This document shows positions 37,688 through 47,723 of a DNA stretch of 64,000 nt, one piece after another (the first letter of the stretch is position 1; each line of letters opens with the position of its first letter). Under the pieces are notes generated by a model. That model had not been told where the DNA came from and did no database searches. It worked only from the letters and a program-made list of their open reading frames with translations. Source of the DNA: Aspidiotus rigidus (Eukaryota; Arthropoda; Insecta; Hemiptera; Diaspididae). Location of the stretch: the NCBI GenBank assembly GCA_035079385.1, contig JAVHKY010000028.1, positions 5,890,001-5,954,000 on the forward strand. Direction: 5' to 3'. The position numbers and the translations under genes are program-made.

Positions 37688-38048
37688 GAGAAAGAGGGAT
37701 ACTGGCTAGGCACAATTGGCCATAGCATTATAAGCGGCCAATTTTTAAAATCTGAGGCAAAAAGAAGAACCGTAAATGAGAGTGTTAGGAGTTTTGGTCT
37801 TCCTGTCGGTACTAAACTCATTGTGTCCATGCTCGATGGAGATTTTGAGGTCAACATCGCCTAGCGAATATTCCGTACAATATTTCAAGCCAGTTAGCTT
37901 TCGGGAGCTCTCTCGATCCGCTCGTTTGCTCACCTTCTTAGTCTGGTATGGGGCTAGTCTGTATATTAGGCCTATCTATTGAAGGCTAAACTTACTATGG
38001 CAGCCTTCTTTAGGCTATAATGAAGGCTGAAGGTCGAAATTTCAACAA

Positions 38049-38499
38049 GGAACCTGTTCTCTAGGGGATAGAAAAATTTGCCGTATGCCGTGCGCCGTCC
38101 AACCATAAACTTGGAAAATGACTCTCGAGCTATATATGAGGACGTATCTGGCAAGAGGGCGTCCGCACAATGTTTTTCTTATGGGACGGACGCCCTTCTG
38201 CCAGAACCTCCTCATATATGATAGGACTTGGAAAAATTTCGACTCTTGAGCTATATACGATGGAAGGAGGACTTGGAAAATAATCGAGTCTCGAGCTGTA
38301 ATATGTGATAGAAGACAGGGTTGAAAGAAAATTTTGACTTGCAAGCCATAATATATGATAGGGAGGAAAGGGATTACGAAAAATTCTCACTTTCGAGCTA
38401 GATACGCTATAATACAAGGGACTCAGGAAAACTTGAGAATCTTCAAAATTTTATGAATTCCCAATACCAAAACCAATTCAACCTACAGAACAGGTTCCC
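38049..38499. mobile_element. GGGAACC-family repeat copy with AGCTATATATGATAG modules
   Basis: The ends GGAACCTGTTC (38049) and GAACAGGTTCCC (ending 38499) are inverted, as in the 10373 element. The interior has about five imperfect modules of roughly 45-60 bp reading CTTGGAAAAATTTCGA, then CGAGCTATATA, then GATAG. A 32-nt hairpin arm pair lies inside (38133-38165 with 38187-38218). It is non-coding. Confidence 0.5.
38133..38218. repeat. 86-bp hairpin inside the repeat copy
   Basis: TATATGAGGACGTATCTGGC...GTCCG pairs with CGGACGCCC...GAACCTCCTCATATA with few mismatches around a 21-nt loop. It has the size of a miRNA precursor, but it lies inside a repeat, so element structure is the simpler reading. 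Confidence 0.6.
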
Positions 38500-41109
38500 T
38501 GCGTTCCTCGTCCAACTTCGTTAAAGAAGCCGTCGTTTTTTCGAAGTCTTTAAAGGAAGTCAAGGTCATTGATGACGTCATCGATCTCATGAAAAGTTTG
38601 TCACAAATTGACGTCTCGTTAATTTCAGACTGACCCTCCACTTAAAGACATGTACAGACCAATTTTTCCCAGTCTTTAAATCAGGTCAACGTCATCGATG
38701 ACGTCATGCGTCTCGCAAACTTCTCGACAGTGGAATCAAAATCGAAAAATCATCCAAAAACCGGGTTCCCTGCTCGCCTCAATTTAATGTATTGTTGAAG
38801 GAGTTGTGAATGTATTCAGACGTGAAATTGATTTTGCTCTCCATTGTTGCGAAATTATCAAGAGACAAGATCAAAGAAAGAATTACACTTCATTCAGCGT
38901 TTTCGCCTAAGAAGTCATATTTCTCTATATTCTCTTGCTGATGGTGTCACGGAAGTCTCCTTACGAGGAGACAAAAATGTTTACCTTGTTGTGAGGTCCT
39001 TTGGGATTAACCGTGTCGGAATCTCAACCCGTCATTCTGTGATTGTCGCGTGTGCGATACGTGTGTGCCCGGCGTCGTGTCAAGAACCTCCCGGCTGTGC
39101 TGATCGCTACTGAAAAATTGAACTCAAATACATCACATCCCCGGTAATCAGATTCTCTACGCTTACCCTTTTTTCAAGACGTTTTCTTCAACTTTTTCGA
39201 TAATGGCATATTTTATATGTGCATAATAATTATGAATTGAGATTAAGTATCTGATCTATCATGCAAAAATTTCTTAAGCTATCACGGCCGGTGAACATTG
39301 AGGGAAGTTTTGCACCTGGTGAGAAATTTCCCATAGTTCAACTTGTTTGTAAGCAATTTCTTACAAGTTGAGATGAATATTTTGGTTTAGGGAGTTTGAG
39401 GTACCAACGTGCTTCGTCCTCCTCCGGCCTTCATTCTTCGGCGAAGTCGCCTGCATTTGATTATTTTCAACAATTTTCTTGTAGAACCAGAGCTCGTAAA
39501 AGATTATTTTTTATCGACGTTTACAAAAATGTACGTATAATCCTCTTACAAACATTGAATAATTCAAAGTTTCGAATAACGGACGTTGTTTCATAAATCC
39601 ATTTGTTAACGATCCGGCGAGTTCATCACCTTTACCTTCTAATGAGTCACCCTCACCTTACTTTCTCGTACCTCTTCCTGTGTGTAACCTTTCTAGACTC
39701 GTAACCATACTCCCACCTAGAACCCATCCAAGTTTTGTTTACTTTTTCACGCTACCCAGAAGTTCAGGTCCCCTCCGTCATCTCCACCTCTCTTGTATCT
39801 CATTGCTTTTACATTTCTAAAAGTTCACTTTCGTAATACCTCAAAAGAAGATACAATGCAACGTGTACATAATGCGTTTGTAAAAAACTTTTTCAAAAAG
39901 CCCTTCAGGTATAATCACGATTATTTAGAACAGATGTGTCTTTTGATGACCTCTGAAGAAACCAAGATTCTGAGATAGTGGACCAAATTGTGGTGTAGGA
40001 TTTGTCTTCTCTCGTTGCATTTCTAGTAGCCTGAAATGATGTATAGGCAGGAGAAAAAATGGCCCTCTTCACAAAGTACTTCCAATAATAAGCGTTATGT
40101 GGTTGTTGGTGAAAACATCACAAATGATCCATAGTAAGGTATGTCTGTAGACAGGCTTTCGCACATTTTGCGGTAAGTGAAGCGAGTAAATTCTTCCACT
40201 AGTATAATGCTACATACATAGTTGTAAATCGACATAGGAGCAAATTCACGTCTATACGCGTATTATTGGGCGCTTGCTGCCCCATTGAAACTGTTTAAAT
40301 TTTCTAGAAGATCGCGTACCGCTTCCTCGATCGTGATTTTTTTCTCTCTCGCTCGTACTCTCTCCTATCTTCTCTTACGCTTATATTAATGCATATATTC
40401 CGAAAACCGAGAACTGGTTTTTACATCGAATGATTTTCTTTAGATACGATATAATCCTGTATCTAGTGTCCATTTTGAATGATCGAAGAATACAAAATGA
40501 TACAATATTGCGTCGGTGAATCAGATTTAGCGGTCGCGAAGGGAAGCGTGACATAAGATGTATAGTTTCATTGAATACCCGTGAATGATAAAAGAAGCAA
40601 AACGCGAGCGAGCGAGATAGAGAATAGAAGAGTACAGGAAAAGACTTGTACAAGGTGAATTATGATTGTGCTTAGCGCGGTGATTCTTTTGCAAAGGATT
40701 TTTCTCTTCAGTGCCCCACTGGCGTGATTGATAATGTAATATCTGTGCTTTATTTACCAACTGTAAAACTGTTTTATGCATCCAGATACTGTACCATTTA
40801 TCAAAATACCTCACTCTTTGTGAATACTCCTCGTATGGAACCTCTTTTGTCAGTGATAGCGGGATAAAATTTGAAGTACATATATAAGCTCCTGAATCAA
40901 ATTAGTGCGTTGCGAGCTAATCAATTTTTTCATTTTTGAATTCATTAAATTTTGGAGTTACAACTGAGTTCAATGAATTTTGTTCATTGGGTGTAACTTC
41001 TAAGGCCTTGTATTGGAAGTTGCTCTCGACGTTACTGAAGAATAAAGCGATATGAACAGAGGTATATACATGACTCATACAACATCCCATAGCTACTATT
41101 TCCAAGATT
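38500..41109. other. 2.6 kb: repeat flank, then no recognisable gene
   Basis: 38500-38770 continues the repeat family (TTCGTTAAAGAAGCCGTCGT and two TGACGTCA octamers at 38573 and 38699). Beyond 38770 I see short ORFs only. Confidence 0.4.
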
Positions 41110-41265
41110 TTGTATGTATTTCATTTTACAAAGTAAGACAACACAGTAGATAGATGATTAGAATCACACTGAGGTCTTTCGGTCGATGACCATTATCAAT
41201 GCACGGAGAACAAGACTGACAATGTAAACGGGAAACAAAAACCAAGAAAGGATAACAACTCGAAA
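41110..41265 (-). mobile_element. 3'-end fragment of the R1-clade LINE
   Basis: The stretch matches 35095-35210 with moderate divergence: GATAGA, GATGACCATT, CACGGAGAACAAGACTGAC and AATGTAAACG occur in the same order and orientation. Only the 3' UTR is present, the usual outcome of a severely 5'-truncated insertion. Confidence 0.6.
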
Positions 41266-42697
41266 CATTAACTAATGGATCAGGGAAAGGTAGTCTTATC
41301 CACTTAGACCTTCTCGAGGGGTACATTTCTATGACCCCCCACCACATCATTTTTAAATAAAACCTGCATCAATCGTTTGTATGTTGTTGGTATAGATTTG
41401 CATACCTTTCTTCATCGTTTGTATATTAATTTTTCCTAGTAAACTATGAGTCACAGGGGAGGGGGGGGGGCTGTTGAAGCTATCGGGGGAATATTAAACT
41501 GCACGAAAAGAAAAAGGCAAAGAAAAAGGTGTTTGAACGAAAAACAGCAGCACGAAAAAATCATCCAAAATAACTCATCCAAAATAACGGAATAACAAGT
41601 GGTGGTGACAAAAAGTACAGCATACGAAATTTTCGAGTATGCTCACGACGAAAAAAAAAAAAAGGAAAAATACAAGAAATTTTCAGAATGTTTTCACGAA
41701 AAATAGAATAAAATAAAAAAAAATAAGAAGGAATGAACGCTTGCCCGCCGGCCAATTTTTAAATAAAGTTATAGACTTAAGTAGGATATAAAACTAGGTA
41801 TGAGGAATTTGCCCTTTCTGCGCATGCGCAAGTCCGGCTTTTGACGGCGATTGATCGCTCTCTCTCTCTCTCTCTGTTTATATGACGGCGATCTCTTTCT
41901 AAGAAGGGTTGTCCGGCTATTTGACGACGCGGCGATCTCTTTCTTTCCAAGTTATGTCCGTGTTGTGTGTTGTTGTCTTTGTAGGTATAAGGAAAAAAAA
42001 AAAAAATTGATTTTACACGTCGAGGGTGAATATCACAAACTATCACAAACGTTGTTTTTTTGTTAGGGCTTCCTGTTTAATTAAGAATATTGTTTTTTGT
42101 TGGGGGTGCTTGATTGACGTTAGGATCTCTTTCTGACTGGTGGAAATAATGATTTGCTCGTAGGTTTTTGGACGGTTAATGATAGCGCATACGCTGCTTA
42201 TCGGGGTATGAAGTGGAAAAGCAATTTTATTAATTCATTTTTGAGGGTGATTCAATCAGAAATGAGTGCTCTGCATATATTTTTGGTCGGTTTGCTCGAT
42301 ATGAAATTTCAGAAATTCTGTGGCATCTGTTCCCAGGCCTGGCAAGCTAATGAATTTGGATGTTTGCTTATAAACAAAGATTGTGAGATAAATAAAGGGT
42401 CGGATTTGATAACTATATAATACTGTGAGAATTGTTCTCTTTCATCATTTGTAAAGATGGCGTCAGACGCTAAAAATCTCCGATCTTACCAAATCCATAA
42501 GATCAAAGTATCAAGCCTTGAAGCAGAAGAAAAGCACTTTCCAATGGGGACTAGAGCGATTCTTTAAACCTCTACTAAAACCAAAGGAAACTGAAGCTCA
42601 CGCAAAACTTTCCCAAGCTGATGAAATTTCGACGTTATTACAAATTTTTGACGATAAAATGTACGGCGTTCAACAATATCGTACTACATGGCAAATG
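41266..42697. other. 1.4 kb without confident gene
   Basis: It contains a G-run (41459-41470), a (CT)n run near 41856 and a GC-richer patch (41815-41960). A plus-strand frame at 42518-42739 reads protein-like (FFKPLLKPKETEAHAKLSQA) up to the Penelope inverted repeat and then crosses into it. It may be a fragment of an older coding element cut by the Penelope insertion; I cannot name it. Confidence 0.35.
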
Positions 42698-42711
42698 GCA
42701 AACTGCAGAAA

Positions 42712-42760
42712 ATACAAAACGACGAGCGCTTTCGGTTAATAAACCATCTTCAAGCCTGTA
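42712..42760 (-). ncRNA. hammerhead-ribozyme-like motif, inverted copy
   Basis: This is the mirror copy of the motif at 45195-45243. It carries the same core order and the same TTGAAGA variant, so the change predates the duplication that made the inverted arms. Confidence 0.5.
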
Positions 42761-42923
42761 ATGAAAGCAACTGACGAATGGAGGAGAAGAACAATGTATT
42801 AAGATTGGCTAAACAAGAAATCACGGTGTGAATCATAGACCAGTTCGATCAGGCCATCCTCCGGAATGAACGAGTTAAGTACAGTGATACCGTCAGTGTT
42901 GCGATGACGCATTATCTCTATAA

Positions 42924-43403
42924 TTATACTCGAGGGCGATGCGCTTTCGGTACGAATTCTCCTTCGGATCCCTCATGGAAGCTGTGGCCACTGTTTATCA
43001 AATGATCAGCAAAAGCTGACTCCCCTAAGCGTCCCTTCTCCCAAGACTTCAGGTGCTCAGCTACTCTAACTTTCATTTGGCGGCTGGTCTCACCAATATA
43101 AAAGCCTCCACAATCCCCACATTCCAACTTATAAACACCACTCCTCTCATCAATGGGTATGGGGTCCTTCAGTCTCACAAACAACCCCTTAACTGTTGTA
43201 GGGTTGTAGAACGCGGGTCTGAAGCCAAACGGGCGGAGGGCCCGACCCAATTGGAGGGAGAACTTCCCCAGAAAAGGGAGACTGATCCAACGCAACCGGC
43301 GATCACGGATCATGTCTCGGGTGAGGGAGGTGGTGGAATCAAGAATGCTCCTTGTAACTTTCCTCCGAACCATCACGTCAACGCCGACATTGACCCCATT
43401 CAC
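42924..43403 (-). pseudogene. GIY-YIG endonuclease domain of the inverted Penelope copy
   Basis: The 159-codon frame differs from the right-arm protein at only about four visible residues (for example VGVDV versus VDVDV, RRLRW versus RRLCW, TTVKG versus TTVEG, SFHEG versus SFREG). It holds SGVYKLECGDCGGFYIGETS, the GIY-YIG signature with a CxxC pair, and then RVAEHLKSW. The reverse transcriptase is absent, so this is a fragment, although its reading frame has stayed open. Confidence 0.85.
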
Positions 43404-43479
43404 TCTAGCCAGGTGTTTTATTGTGAGTACTTCTTTCTTAAAAGCAGACTTGATTCAAGGTTTAAAGAGGAAGATTAAA

Positions 43480-45031
43480 GGGGGAGATTTAATCGTCACT
43501 AAGGCGGACAAGGGAAATGCTGTTGTGGTGATGGAGAAATCCGCCTATTCTTCCAAGGTCCACAAGGTCCTCCAGCAGTGTGGTGCTTCAGCTTCCCGAA
43601 GCACGTTAAAGAAGTTAGGAGTGTCATCAACAGGAGTGAGGCTATCATCAAGACTCCTGCTCTGAAAAAAAACCTCCATGTTCCTAACCCCACACCTCCC
43701 CCCCTCCTGTACGGGCTGCCTAAAGTGCATAAGAACAGTACCCCGATGTGATCCGTTATTTCTTTCGTCTCCTCCCCCACTTACCTCCTTGCCAAATTCC
43801 TTGACCGATGGTTCAAAAATCGCATTGATTTTGAATCTCCTCATTCGGTTTTGAATTCGGCCTCTTTAACTAATGTCCTGAAGGGTGTAAGTCTTCCCCC
43901 GGGAACGACCATCTGCTCTTTTGATGTTGTTGGTTTGTTCCCGAATATTCCGAAGGCTGCTACTATCCAGCGGATGGGTGAGCTACTCGTCAGAGCCAAC
44001 ATTCCTCACAATGAGCTTCATGAATTTTTCGATCTCCTGAACATTTGCTGGTCACCTAACTACTGTAAATTTGAAGGGAAATTTTTCGAGTTCCCTGATG
44101 AATTAGGGATCCCTATTGGATCACCTTTAGGCTCTCTTATCTCCGAAGTTTTCATGTCTAAGTTTGAACTTGACCTTTTTTCCTCAAACCAGGTGTTACT
44201 TAATCGTATTCACTATTGACACAGGTACGTTGATGACGTTCTATGTACCTGGGCTGGTCACCCAGATCTCCTTGGTGAGTTTCTGAGGTATCTCAATTCT
44301 TGGTACCCTTCCATCAAATTACGTTGGAAATAGGGGTATTTTCCATTAACTTTTTGGATTTATCGATCTCTATTGTAGATGGTATCCATGAGTTTAGAAT
44401 TTACAGGGAAGATACTACGACCGATGTTTTAGTCCACCGTGGTTCGTTCGGTCCTGTTGCATTTCATAGCCCAGTTCACAGACTGACTCGTATTCCGTTG
44501 AGTCAGTGTGCTTTTAAGAAAGAAGTACTCACAATAAAACACCTGGCTAGAGTGAATGGGGTCAATGTCGACGTTGACGTGATGGTTCGGAGGAAAGTTA
44601 CAAGGAGCATTCTTGATTCCACCACCTCCCTCACCCGAGACATGATCCGTGATCGCCGGTTGTGTTGGATCAGTCTCCCTTTTCTGGGGAAGTTCTCCCT
44701 CCAATTGGGTCGGGCCCTCCGCCCGTTTGGCTTCAGACCCGCGTTCTACAACCCTACAACAGTTGAAGGGTTGTTTGTGAGACTGAAGGACCCCATACCC
44801 ATTGATGAGAGGAGTGGTGTTTATAAGTTGGAATGTGGGGATTGTGGAGGCTTTTATATTGGTGAGACCAGCCGCCAAATGAAAGTTAGAGTAGCTGAGC
44901 ACCTGAAGTCTTGGGAGAAGGGACGCTTAGGGGAGTCAGCTTTTGCTGATCATTTGATAAACAGTGGCCACAGCTTCCGTGAGGGATCCGAAGGAGAATT
45001 CGTACCGAAAGCGCATCGCCCTCGAGTATAA
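43480..45031 (+). pseudogene. Penelope-like RT plus GIY-YIG endonuclease, frame-broken
   Basis: Read in order through at least three frames the region gives the N-terminal RT motif TKADKGNAVVVMEKSAY (near 43500) and PPLLYGLPKVHKN (near 43700). It then gives CSFDVVGLFPNIP (motif A, near 43920), LGIPIGSPLGSLISEVFMS (motif B, near 44110) and RYVDDVLCTW (catalytic motif C, near 44223). The endonuclease follows with SGVYKLECGDCGGFYIGETS (near 44810) and EHLKSW. This order is specific to Penelope-like elements, whose RT is related to telomerase and whose GIY-YIG domain nicks target DNA. Frame changes near 43665, 43745 and 44219 and the missing N-terminus make the copy inactive. The 244-codon endonuclease part (44300-45031) is intact. 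Confidence 0.88.
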
Positions 45032-45257
45032 TTATAGAGATAATGCGTCATCGCAACACTGACGGTATCACTGTACTTAACTCGTTCATTCTGGAGGATG
45101 GCCTGATCGAACTGGTCTATGATTCACACCGTGATTTCTCGTTTAGCCAATCTTAATACATTGTTCTTCTCCTGCGTTCGTCAGTTGCTTTCATTTCAGG
45201 CTTGAAGATGGTTTATTAACCGAAAGCGCTCGTCGTTTTGTATTTTCTGCAGTTTGC
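44509..45257 (+). repeat. right 749-bp arm of the Penelope inverted repeat
   Basis: This is the intact 3' part of the main body: the C-terminal GIY-YIG coding region to 45031 and a 226-bp 3' UTR. Confidence 0.92.
45195..45243 (+). ncRNA. hammerhead-ribozyme-like motif in the Penelope 3' UTR
   Basis: The core reads TTGAAGA (45202-45208), then a stem II of GGTT / AACC with a short loop, then GAAA (45222-45225), a minimal helix III, and GTC (45232-45234) as the expected cleavage triplet. The canonical box is CTGANGA, so the first C is T here. Hammerhead motifs with very short helix III are known from Penelope-like elements. The C-to-T change would be expected to reduce or abolish cleavage. An identical copy lies inverted at 42712-42760. 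Confidence 0.5.
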
Positions 45258-45423
45258 AAGGTTTACTCTCCATTCGGAGTATTCGTCTTTTTCGCGTTTA
45301 TTATGGATAGCCGTAACTTAGAGGAACGGATCCGTTAAACTAAAATGGGCAGTTTGGCAAGAAATATTGACTGGAAAATTAAAAAAAAATTATCAGTCGA
45401 TTTGATTTAGAATATACTTTTTA

Positions 45424-46372
45424 CTAGCGGTTGGCGACGCGCCTCCGGCGCGCCTGACCGCTAGCTGTGTGTTGAGTAGATATCTGTGTTTTATAGGTAT
45501 CTGTATCTTGTAGGTATGTGTGTTTTGTAGGTATCTTGGAATTCAGATGAATTTTTAAAAAAGAAACAGTGGAAAGAGTTTTGCGAAATTCACAACTATT
45601 CAGTTCAAAAATAAGAAAATAGACACCAAAAACTTCGACTGTACTTATAAAATATCAAAGTTCCGAGTCGCACAAAAATAAAATAACCAAATTAAATTTT
45701 TTACACACTAATTCACTTGAGAGCTGACTTAACGCGTGAAGCCTGTATCGCAGCAGAATACAGACAAATCCATTGACATTTTGCCAGTCCCTAAGAAAAC
45801 ACACGGACAACAGGTAAAAAAAAGGGTCATTTCCGCTAGCCCATACGCAGTGCGCACCGTGTCTAGACATTGGTTCTTGTATGAGATACCGGATGTAAAA
45901 TCCTTTATGTAGGTGTTTTTAAAACTGTGAATAAAATAACTTGCTTAGTATGGAAGTACAGCGAATACTGTAGTCACAAAATTTCCTCCTAAAAATCTGG
46001 AACCGGGCTCATTCGAAAGGAAATTACAGGGGCTACAATTTTTATTCTTTTCAATTTTTCATAAAAATGAGTTATACTCGAGTTATCACAATAATTCAAT
46101 TTTCGAAACTGCGCCACTCAACACGTGTAGGTCTAACGTACAGCGCAAAGCAGTTTCAGTACTCGATAATGCCCGTTTTTCCTAATTTTGTCGCCCCCTA
46201 CTCCACCTTCAGGGAGTCAAAACATCGAAATGTATTTAAGAACCTGACCCAGAAAAAACGAAATTTTTCAAAAAAAATTCCAGGTCGATAGGTGAAGGCG
46301 TTCGAAAGTTATGGATGAACATACATACAGATATACAGACAGACAAACATTCTACTTTATATATTAGATTTT
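45424..46372 (+). mobile_element. candidate non-autonomous element with GC-rich terminal hairpin
   Basis: It begins with a strong nested hairpin: CTAGCGGT (45424-45431) pairs with ACCGCTAG (45457-45464), and CGCGCC pairs inside with GGCGCG around TCC. The AT-rich body ends with ACATACAGATATACAGACAG and TTCTACTTTATATATTAGAT. GC hairpins at one end and ACAGACAGACA-type tails at the other are seen in widespread insect repeats, but I cannot assign a family. Short ORFs inside have no domain. Confidence 0.38.
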
Positions 46373-47345
46373 ACCATTGTTTAACAAATAGTATAAAAAC
46401 TCCCTGAGATATGAATTTTTAAAGAAAATATCATTTCTTTGACCATATTTAAGGATATATTATAGGGGATAAGAATCTGAAATTCTTTTTAAAAATCGTG
46501 TTTAATATCAACAAACCAATGCATGAATATGATATTTGGCTTGGGGGCCGATATCCTATTGAAATCCGGCTATAGCCAATATTTATGTTGAAGTTTTTGG
46601 TACAATGACCATCATTGAAACTGTTCACAAAAATGACGGCTTCCTTAACAAATTTAAACGAGGAAAAAAAATCTATTAGAGCCCTATAATGAGTGAGGAT
46701 GTGGACCGCCATCATTATTCATCTTCGGACTTTCCTATTTCAGTGACTGATAACAGTTTACTGCGATTCGAAAAGGATAAAGAATCTACTAGAATTTGTT
46801 TTAGATTACAGGTGCCAGTGCCAATGTAAAATGCACAACATAGTGCTCTTAAATGATACAAAATAGTTCCACCGATTGTATCGATTTCTCATCCTATTAG
46901 GGAACTGCAAGGATTAATATTTTGAATTTTTTTGGTAAATGTGGTTGGTATAATGAAAAAGGGAAAAAAAAAGATAATATGGTGGTCCATGTCCTCACTC
47001 ATTATTACGTATAGGGCTCTAATTACGAGCATAGTGGAAGACTAAATATACATAACTAAACGACTATTCGCTGACGAGGAAAGTTGTAGGAGTTCGAAAG
47101 ATACGGCGGTGTTGCTGTAAGATTTTACTTATGAATGGTTGATTACAAAATTATTCAATATTCCCTTTAGTAAGTGAAGTTTTTAACATGGAACCCGTTT
47201 TATAGGAGGATAATTTTTCAATTAATTCAAACTCTTGTTTTTTTCTTTCTAGTTCAGTTATTCTAATGTCAATTCAATCAACCTCCGACAGTAACAGCGT
47301 TTTTTTTTTTTTTTTTTTTTTTAAATATTTTATCACTAAAATTAA
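46373..47345. other. 1.0 kb without gene, repeat remnants
   Basis: Fragments related to the GGGAACC family occur at about 46630 (GACGGCTTCCTTAACAAATT) and 47190 (GGAACCCGTTTTATAGGAGG). A poly-T run of about 22 lies at 47301-47322. No coding pattern. Confidence 0.4.
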
Positions 47346-47348
47346 TTA

Positions 47349-47720
47349 CACTACACAACAAGAAAAAAAATTGAAAACCATATGAACGCAATAATATGAT
47401 TCTAGAAGTATTTTCGACGCTGATCACGATGCCGTTGCCCGTTTTTCAAAATTTGGCCCAGTTTTCGAGAAATGATCAAATCCAATTCCCGCGATTCGTT
47501 GCGGCGCGCAGTGTATGTTCCTGTTCTCGCGAAATTCGATAGCTGGGTAACATACGCCGCGCGTCGCAATGAATCGCGGTAATTTGATTTGATCATTTCT
47601 CGAAAACCGAGCCAAAACTTGAAAAACGGACAACGGCATCGTGATCAGCGTCGAAAATACTTCTAGAATCGTATTATTTCGTTCATGTGGTTTTCAATTT
47701 TTTTTTTTTGTTGTGTAGTG
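47349..47720. mobile_element. 372-bp fold-back MITE with CACTA termini and TTA duplication
   Basis: The element is an almost complete palindrome. The arm 47349-47519 is mirrored by 47549-47720 with scattered mismatches around a roughly 29-nt centre. Ends read CACTACACAACAA and TTGTTGTGTAGTG. TTA flanks both sides (47346-47348, 47721-47723). CACTA termini with a 3-bp duplication are the hallmark of the CACTA (EnSpm/CMC) superfamily. No ORF with any domain. The arms differ at some sites, so it is not brand new. Confidence 0.72.
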
Positions 47721-47723
47721 TTA

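Larger units (their letters stand above)
35087..37690 (-). mobile_element. R1-clade non-LTR retrotransposon (LINE), 5'-truncated and decayed
   Basis: On the minus strand the order is reverse transcriptase (36311-37687), a connecting region, a C-terminal block typical of R1 elements (SILLYGASVWADSLK, QRRAALRCVSTYRIVSTEAL, 35909-36214), and a zinc-knuckle-like C-terminus (CFNKYLHEKLRKVEQATCSQC region, near 35800). A 3' UTR ends close to 35087. The upstream endonuclease domain and ORF1 are missing, so the copy is 5'-truncated. Frame changes separate the blocks. No 28S rDNA flank is visible, so this is a relative of R1 rather than R1 in its ribosomal target. Two further 3' fragments occur at 41110 and 55180. 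Confidence 0.85.
42698..43446 (-). repeat. left 749-bp arm of the Penelope inverted repeat
   Basis: On the minus strand this arm encodes the GIY-YIG domain (frame 42924-43403) followed by the 3' UTR with the hammerhead-like motif. It lacks the reverse transcriptase. Confidence 0.92.
42698..45257 (+). mobile_element. Penelope-like retroelement with a 3'-end inverted copy at its head
   Basis: The plus-strand body (43447-45257) carries the reverse transcriptase and GIY-YIG endonuclease of Penelope-like elements. Immediately before it lies a 749-bp inverted copy of its own 3' part (42698-43446 against 44509-45257). Paired positions sum to 87955 throughout, so there is no gap. I count about nine base differences, near 98.8 percent identity. 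Both outer edges stop at the same base (GCAAACTGCAG / CTGCAGTTTGC), which marks the element's 3' terminus. The body is 5'-truncated exactly where the inverted copy starts. Head-to-head partial copies fit the known tendency of this class to insert as complex tandem or inverted units. Confidence 0.88.

Noticed and set aside
37745..37933. Possible endonuclease domain upstream of the R1-clade reverse transcriptase
   Set aside because: The residues do not resemble an APE-type endonuclease, so the LINE is taken as truncated near 37690.
38133..38218. microRNA precursor
   Set aside because: The hairpin lies inside a copy of a dispersed repeat, so element structure is the simpler explanation without small-RNA data.
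43053..43478. Plus-strand ORF of 141 codons in the left Penelope arm, and its minus-strand twin at 44429-44902
   Set aside because: Both are antisense shadows of the GIY-YIG coding frame.
42698..45257. Twin-priming inversion
   Set aside because: The inverted segment duplicates the 3' end of the element instead of relocating a 5' part, so simple twin priming does not fit.
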